Assembly: GCA_000018565.1 (NCBI GenBank)
Contig: CP000877.1
Span: 35,205-99,204 of the forward strand
Direction: 5' to 3'
Length of the DNA: 64,000 bases
DNA from: Herpetosiphon aurantiacus DSM 785
GTDB lineage: Bacteria; Chloroflexota; Chloroflexia; Chloroflexales; Herpetosiphonaceae
Each line of letters opens with the position of its first letter. Positions within the stretch are counted from its first letter, which is position 1. Positions 59,712 to 64,000 of this stretch are shown in pieces. A program made the translations under genes and the position numbers. The notes beneath the pieces are model-generated. The model did not search any database. It saw only the letters and a program-made list of their open reading frames with translations, and was not told the origin of the DNA.

Positions 59712-60959
59712 TTATGCCCGTCCCTTTCGTGCTAACTCGGTAAACAAGACTTTCAACAAGGTTCCCACCGCGTTCAAGACGCTGGCGACTTCGGGATGCA
59801 CAATCACAAAACTCTCGGCGCTGCGGCCCACGCTGTCCATCCGATCATTAATCATTTGCAAGGTTGTCGCGTCCTTGGTGCCGCCACCCGTAAAGGCAAT
59901 GAAGGCATTTCTATTTCTCAATGCGGGTAACAAGCGACTGAGCATTTCTTGGGTTTCGCGCTCTACTACTTTATCGACGACATGATTAATCGATTTGGGC
60001 CGTCCCCCATCAAGAATACTCCGCGTGATCAAGGCTTCTTGGGCTTGGGCATCATTCAAGTCAAACTCCGCCAAGGCGCGTGCAACCGCCCGTGCTTGCT
60101 TGATCGTGCCTTCGCCGGTGCGCTTCGTCATCATGCGGAACGTGGGTGATAACTGGATGAGGGTTTCGTGGGTGTCGCCACGGCCCATGTCAATAATCGC
60201 ATACTCTTGAATGCCATCGGTGCGGCGGGTTCCAAAGATGGTGTGCGTGAGAGCCATAAAGGTGCCATAGCTCTGGGCTTGGGTATAGACTTGGCCAAAG
60301 GTGATCTGCCAATTGGTCACGTCCCCATCTTCGTCAAGACGGCTCACATGGTAGCTCTTGCCGTAGATATGCTCCTTGATCGCCTGCTTGCTCTCCTCGA
60401 CCACCCCAAAGACTTCCACCTCTTCTCCCGCTTCATTCTTCTTGACCTGGGCTTGCATCTCCATATTGGGCAAGGCTAAGCCCGTTGCGAGGGTGTATTG
60501 CCCAGGAGCGCAGTGTGCTTTGATCAAGAGTTCAACGACACCCGCAGCATAGAAGTCAATCTGGCGGGGATCTTCTAAACGCACCGCCGTTGGGCCAATC
60601 GGTAAGGCATCGCCCTTCATTTGCACGGCATCACGGCCAATCCAAAACGAGGGGCCACCATTCACGGTATAGGTCGTGGGGCTTTTGCCACCGCCAAGGG
60701 TCACAGCGATGCGGTAGGCCGAAATAATTTGCACCGTGACAAGCCGCCCATCAAGGCCCATCATCGCCGCTTTCATCTCGCCATTGCCCGGATCAATCCC
60801 AATCGCCGTCATCGGCTGGCCTTTGACCTCAACCGTTTGGGGCAATTGGGCATTGTTGTCCTTGAGTGGTTGGCCTGTAAGCATATATTGGTAGACCGTC
60901 AACGGATCACGGCGAGGGGTCGTTGCGGTGTCAATCGTCGATACGTGCGGGTTTGTCAT
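59712..60959 (-). CDS. ParM/StbA-like actin-type plasmid segregation ATPase, 415 residues
   Basis: Residues 53-61 read IGIDPGNGE (phosphate-1 motif with D-x-G-N-G). YAIIDMGRGDTHETLIQL is the phosphate-2 motif, and AFIAFTGGGTKDATTL is the adenosine motif (GGG). These are the three ATP-binding elements of the actin/Hsp70 fold, in ParM/Alp7 arrangement. The family polymerises into filaments that push plasmid copies apart. The first 50 residues are an unusual disordered extension (TIDTATTPRRDPLTVYQYML). AGGAGG precedes the ATG at 60959. The gene is transcribed from a promoter overlapped by 10-bp iterons, so autoregulation by the RHH partner is likely. Marks this region as plasmid or plasmid-like ICE DNA. 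Confidence 0.85.
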   Translation of the reverse strand: MTNPHVSTIDTATTPRRDPLTVYQYMLTGQPLKDNNAQLPQTVEVKGQPMTAIGIDPGNGEMKAAMMGLDGRLVTVQIISAYRIAVTLGGGKSPTTYTVNGGPSFWIGRDAVQMKGDALPIGPTAVRLEDPRQIDFYAAGVVELLIKAHCAPGQYTLATGLALPNMEMQAQVKKNEAGEEVEVFGVVEESKQAIKEHIYGKSYHVSRLDEDGDVTNWQITFGQVYTQAQSYGTFMALTHTIFGTRRTDGIQEYAIIDMGRGDTHETLIQLSPTFRMMTKRTGEGTIKQARAVARALAEFDLNDAQAQEALITRSILDGGRPKSINHVVDKVVERETQEMLSRLLPALRNRNAFIAFTGGGTKDATTLQMINDRMDSVGRSAESFVIVHPEVASVLNAVGTLLKVLFTELARKGRA

Positions 60960-60980
60960 GGAAAATCCTCCTAATACCCA

Positions 60981-61074
60981 TGTGAAACGAATTGTAACGG
61001 ATTGAAACGTCTCTTGTCAATTCCCCCTCATATTCTTGTAATGAATTGAAATATATTGAAACGGATTGAAACGT
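60981..61074 (-). repeat. 10-bp iterons upstream of the ParM-like gene
   Basis: Two clusters of 10-base repeats with consensus ATTGAAACGN: 60981-61010 (TGTGAAACGA, ATTGTAACGG, ATTGAAACGT) and 61035-61074 (CTTGTAATGA, ATTGAAATAT, ATTGAAACGG, ATTGAAACGT). The 10-base period puts them on one face of the helix, as in parC-type centromeres bound by RHH proteins. One cluster overlaps the -10 region. Confidence 0.75.
60992..61020 (-). promoter_or_regulatory. Promoter of the ParM/RHH operon
   Basis: On the minus strand TTGACA (61020-61015), a 17-base spacer and TTACAA (60997-60992). The -10 region and the spacer contain iterons, so binding there should repress transcription. Confidence 0.7.
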
Positions 61075-61080
61075 ATTCAG

Positions 61081-61926
61081 TACACCACGCGAAGCACCAT
61101 TAAAAACGTCCGGGAAGGGTCGCGTCAAAAGCCTTCGCACGGCCCTTGGTTCTGGCTCGGTTGGCGGGACTGTATACGCTCATTGATGAGATCATCGTTG
61201 GGCATGGTTGCCGTGCAGGGGCGTTGGCGTGGCCTGACCTCCCACGCGGAAGCGACGGCGGCAGACGCGGCAAGGCAGAGTGCGCCCTGGTGATGGCTCG
61301 GTGTCTTGGGATTCCACGATCTTCGGTGATGGCTCCGCCCGTTGGAGGTTGATGCGCACGTCGCCGCGCCACCGTGGGAAATCGGGTGAGGAGCGCCCCC
61401 GCGACGAACCCCAAGCAGCGTTGCAAACCAAGCCGTAGGCTTGCCCGAAGGGGCTGCGCCGCCATGAGTCCAGCGTGCGTTAAGCCGTTCATCGCAACGT
61501 TCGCAGAACCGCCGCAGGCGCTCGCGTAGCGAGGTGAGATAGGCAGCACCTGGACGATGGGATTTCCCACGGTGGCGCGGCGCAGCCGCCGCGCCTGCCG
61601 CCACGCAGGGCGGCTGCGGTTTGGTGGGGGGTTGATGGCGACGGATGGACCACCAGTGCAAGCGCAGCGCAGCAGGCTTTAGCCCCTGCTGGTGGGTCAA
61701 ACGGCGACAGCATACCCCCCACAAAAACGCAATCGTCGTTAGCTCCGTTTCCCCGTTTCGTCGCTCGCACGGCCCGTTTAAGTATGCACATTCCCCGTGC
61801 ACCACGCCCCTGCCCGTCTATTGCAGATGCTGGTGAACAGCGTCGTGAACAGGCTGATTCACCCATCCGCGCTCATTCGGTGGCAGATCATGGGCAGCCA
61901 TGCAGCCCGACCATCTGCGGATTCCC
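61081..61926. other. Non-coding GC-rich region with 22-bp inverted repeat
   Basis: Several long frames overlap here on both strands, but none has a ribosome-binding site or a plausible protein; they are probably GC artefacts. A perfect 22-bp inverted repeat lies at 61362-61383 (CGCCGCGCCACCGTGGGAAA then TC) and 61561-61582, 177 bases apart. Shorter stems such as CAGCAGG/CCTGCTG also occur near 61670. A replication origin, oriT or element boundary are possible roles. Confidence 0.45.
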
Positions 61927-62691
61927 TTAAGCCGCAGCCGAAAAAAAGGCGTGAATCAGGGGGGCAACCACAGCGGGCGTGATCCCATGCCCTTCCCCCA
62001 CCAGCAGCTGATACTGCCCCTGCGGGATCGCTGCCGCCAGCGCCTGCGCGGTCGCTGCCATGATCGGATGACTCTGATCACCTGCCAGCACCAAGGTTGG
62101 AATGGTCACTGCGGCCAGCAGCCCGTCGGGGAGGGCGGCGAGCAGCAGGGTATCATAGACGAGGGTATGGGCAATCGCCTCGAGCGCGGGCCGAAATGGG
62201 GCATGCCGCAGGTCGGCAACCACCGTGGCAGGTAAACCGACCGCCACGGTCTGAAACAATTCAACCGCCGCACCACGCTGATCCGCCGCGAGTAAGGCTG
62301 CCAACTGCGGCGCAAGCTCATCCCCGACCCGTCCAGTGGGCGGCGGCTCATAGAGCACCACGCCCGTGATTGGCAGACCAGCGGCCACCGCGCGGAGCGC
62401 CAAGATCGCGCCTGATGAGTAGCCAATGACCCGCGCCGTCCCGCCATGATGGGCAATCAGCGCTGCCAGATCGGCGATCTCGCGTTCAATGGCATAGGTT
62501 GGGGCATCGCTGCTCGCCCCACGCCCACGCCGATCATAGGTCAGCACCGTAGCTGTGGGAGCCAGCGCCTCCATTAATGGAATACCAACCGTTCGATCAT
62601 TAAACGCGCCACCCAGCACAATCAGCAGCGGGCCAGTTCCCGCCTGTTCATAGGCAATGCGCGTCCCATCGGATGACTGAATGAAGTCCAT
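61927..62691 (-). CDS. Alpha/beta-hydrolase, 254 residues
   Basis: Start 62691 (MDFIQSSDGT) has GGAGG 5 bases upstream. Typical order: oxyanion-loop region LLIVLGGAFNDR, the strand VLTYDRRGRGASSD, nucleophile elbow VIGYSSGA (Ser in GxSxG), acid in LVLAGDQSHP and final His in VGEGHGITP. The hydrolysed substrate cannot be read; relatives act on small esters or amides. Compact, with no signal peptide. Divergent from the two paralogous genes on the right. Confidence 0.88.
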   Translation of the reverse strand: MDFIQSSDGTRIAYEQAGTGPLLIVLGGAFNDRTVGIPLMEALAPTATVLTYDRRGRGASSDAPTYAIEREIADLAALIAHHGGTARVIGYSSGAILALRAVAAGLPITGVVLYEPPPTGRVGDELAPQLAALLAADQRGAAVELFQTVAVGLPATVVADLRHAPFRPALEAIAHTLVYDTLLLAALPDGLLAAVTIPTLVLAGDQSHPIMAATAQALAAAIPQGQYQLLVGEGHGITPAVVAPLIHAFFSAAA

Positions 62692-62893
62692 CATCACCTC
62701 CGTACCAAACAACGGTGGCGTGATCCGCCCCGTATTCGCGCCAGTATAGCTCATGTGTGCGATAGCTCCCAAAACCATCCCTGTCTTCGCCGCTCGTCCA
62801 TTTCCACAATCCTCCATACGACGGATTGGATCGTCGTTGCAAAACGCATAGCATAGCTGCATGCGGTTCCAGTGTCTCGTTGAAAGGCCCGTG

Positions 62894-63373
62894 ATGAGTT
62901 TCTATAAACAACTCTTTCTGATGCTTCCCCCTCATGATGCGCGTGGCATGGCTGATGGTCTTGCAGGGCTTGGGTATCGACCCGATCCATGGGCGAAAAC
63001 GAGTTCCCTTCACATGATCCAGTCCTTTGGTGATGACAGCATCGTCGAGATCTATTGCTCGGAGGAGGCTTTCATCTGGAACGCCGATTTTCCGGATGTC
63101 TGGCACCAGATTACGGTCCAGGTTGGCACCGATCAATGGGTTGAATATGGACTGTATTTCACCTATCATCCCGAGGCCGAAGCGGCGGTTCTGCGGCTTG
63201 TTGCCTGGATGCACACCTACGATCTCTCCCTCACCGTCGTCACCCCTTTCCATCATGTGTTTGGTCCAGCGGATCTCCCCTTGACCGATCGGGCCATGCT
63301 CTATTGGGGCGATGATCCGTGGGATGATGATGATTATCATCGGCTCTTGGGGGACAACCGCACCGGTGCGTGA
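62894..63373 (+). CDS. Hypothetical acidic-tailed protein (first of two paralogues), 159 residues
   Basis: Start 62894 (MSFYKQLFLM) follows GAAAGG at about 62880. It shares a clear pattern with the gene at 63515: LLP/MLPPHD, GL(G/A)..GYRPDP, TDQW....FTYHPEAE, VVTPFHHVFGP, and the ending MLYWGDDPWDDDD. The tail YWGDDPWDDDDYHRLL is strongly acidic. Soluble; no known family. Tandem divergent paralogues of this size often are immunity proteins, which is only a suggestion here. 141 bases separate it from the second copy. Confidence 0.6.
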   Translation: MSFYKQLFLMLPPHDARGMADGLAGLGYRPDPWAKTSSLHMIQSFGDDSIVEIYCSEEAFIWNADFPDVWHQITVQVGTDQWVEYGLYFTYHPEAEAAVLRLVAWMHTYDLSLTVVTPFHHVFGPADLPLTDRAMLYWGDDPWDDDDYHRLLGDNRTGA

Positions 63374-63514
63374 CGGGTCGTAAGCACTCAAACGCTGGAG
63401 ATTCCCTATGCAGCCTGCATCGGTTGGAGCATGGTGGTTGATGCACACCATTCACCATATCACCTACGCAACCATGGGTCGTCTATCGTTGGCATTCAAT
63501 GAGAAAGCGCGTGT

Positions 63515-63970
63515 ATGAGTTCAATCCAACAAATATGTGTTCTTTTGCCATCGTCATCGGTATCCCAATGGACGGAGGATCTTGCTGCGCTCGGATTTAT
63601 GCCCGATCCGATAGCGCAGCAACGACAGGCATTTGGCATGATCAAGGTACTTGATCCTGCGCAATCGGAGTCGGTTGGGGTGTATCTGGGTGAGCGGATG
63701 GAGGTGTGGCATGGTGATCATCCAGCATTGTACGAGCAGATCACGACTCGCTTAGGAACCGATCAGTGGACTGCATTCGTTGTTGTTTTTGCCTATCATC
63801 CATGGGCAGATCAGGAAACCCTCATGCTCTTGCGGTGGGTTGCGCAGCACTATCCTTCCTATGCCGTGGTAACCCAATATCACCATCTCCTTGAACCCTC
63901 CGATGTGGCTGCGCTTGATCCGGCAATGTTCTATTGGGGCGACAATCCATGGGATGATGACGACGAATAG
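63515..63970 (+). CDS. Hypothetical acidic-tailed protein (second of two paralogues), 151 residues
   Basis: The sequence MSSIQQICVLLPSSSVSQWT leads to AALGFMPDP, GTDQWTAFVVVFAYHPWADQ, VVTQYHHLLEP and the ending FYWGDNPWDDDDE. It matches its neighbour at 62894 along the whole length at roughly 40%. The start at 63515 lacks a strong ribosome-binding site (only AGAAAG at about 63502), so it may depend on the upstream gene. Function unknown. Confidence 0.6.
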   Translation: MSSIQQICVLLPSSSVSQWTEDLAALGFMPDPIAQQRQAFGMIKVLDPAQSESVGVYLGERMEVWHGDHPALYEQITTRLGTDQWTAFVVVFAYHPWADQETLMLLRWVAQHYPSYAVVTQYHHLLEPSDVAALDPAMFYWGDNPWDDDDE

Positions 63971-64000
63971 TCCTGGATGCCGATCCGCGCTCCCCGTGGC

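Noticed and set aside
61125..61866. Long overlapping frames on both strands in the GC-rich region
   Set aside because: Protein composition is typical of GC-rich non-coding DNA (runs of Arg, Pro, Ala, His), no start context, no conserved motif.

Overview
The window looks like accessory DNA of a large-genome Chloroflexota bacterium, most plausibly a Herpetosiphon-like filamentous predator. The evidence is indirect: several NB-ARC/STAND proteins with kinesin-light-chain-type TPRs, a CHAT protease fused to a STAND ATPase, SUKH-type immunity genes, and a secreted protein with a PT-rich tail that ends in a short hydrophobic motif seen in Chloroflexota surface proteins. No rRNA, tRNA or core metabolic operon was seen. 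Base composition changes sharply along the window: GC-rich segments at about 2.6-9 kb, 34.7-39.2 kb, 52.5-55.4 kb and 57-63 kb alternate with AT-rich segments at 22.7-33.2 kb and 42.6-51 kb. That pattern suggests repeated horizontal acquisition.

Layout. 0-5 kb: the end of a leucine-rich-repeat protein, a Ras/MglA-like GTPase, a decayed copy of the start of a metallo-beta-lactamase gene, and the intact metallo-beta-lactamase/beta-CASP gene. 5-16 kb: an NB-ARC-TPR gene split by an IS256-type insertion sequence with a perfect 8-bp target duplication, then a divergent 1958-residue CHAT-STAND protein with 27 near-identical repeats. 16-22.7 kb: a secreted PT-rich protein, two tandem SUKH-like genes, a second, intact NB-ARC-TPR gene, and a transposase remnant. 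22.7-34.7 kb: a compact defence operon on the minus strand, consisting of type I restriction subunits HsdR, HsdM and HsdS, then a second complete N6-adenine methylase, a Septu-like ATPase and an HNH nuclease; a probable PD-(D/E)xK protein lies upstream. 34.8-39.3 kb: a plasmid/ICE-like cassette (excisionase-like HTH, SWIM protein, ArdC antirestriction protein, small unknowns) in which most genes have a stem-loop just before the ribosome-binding site. 40-52 kb: a TIGR02391-type protein, a membrane protein behind a 20-bp perfect hairpin, a third NB-ARC-TPR gene, a secreted M23 peptidase, and a three-gene set near an XRE/MmyB-type regulator. 52-63 kb: a STAND-like protein that has lost its P-loop, small membrane proteins, an FtsK-like ATPase, a ParM-like/RHH partition pair with 10-bp iterons, an alpha/beta hydrolase, and two paralogous acidic-tailed proteins.

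How the genes fit together. Most are readable as anti-phage or conflict functions (type I R-M plus Septu-like effectors, NB-ARC and CHAT STAND proteins, immunity proteins) or as maintenance functions of a mobile replicon (ArdC, FtsK-like ATPase, ParM/RHH, excisionase-like HTH). Two families of 145-175-bp elements with terminal inverted repeats, three members of which have target-site duplications, lie among them. One interrupts an orphan copy of the conserved upstream region of the NB-ARC genes.

Strongest leads: (1) the six-gene R-M/second methylase/Septu-like operon, whose HsdR carries an inserted carboxypeptidase-regulatory-like domain; (2) the conserved N-terminal module and upstream region shared by the NB-ARC proteins; (3) the leader stem-loop family of the plasmid-like cassette; (4) the P-loop-less paralogue of the CHAT-STAND protein. 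All assignments come from reading sequence by eye; no database search was run.
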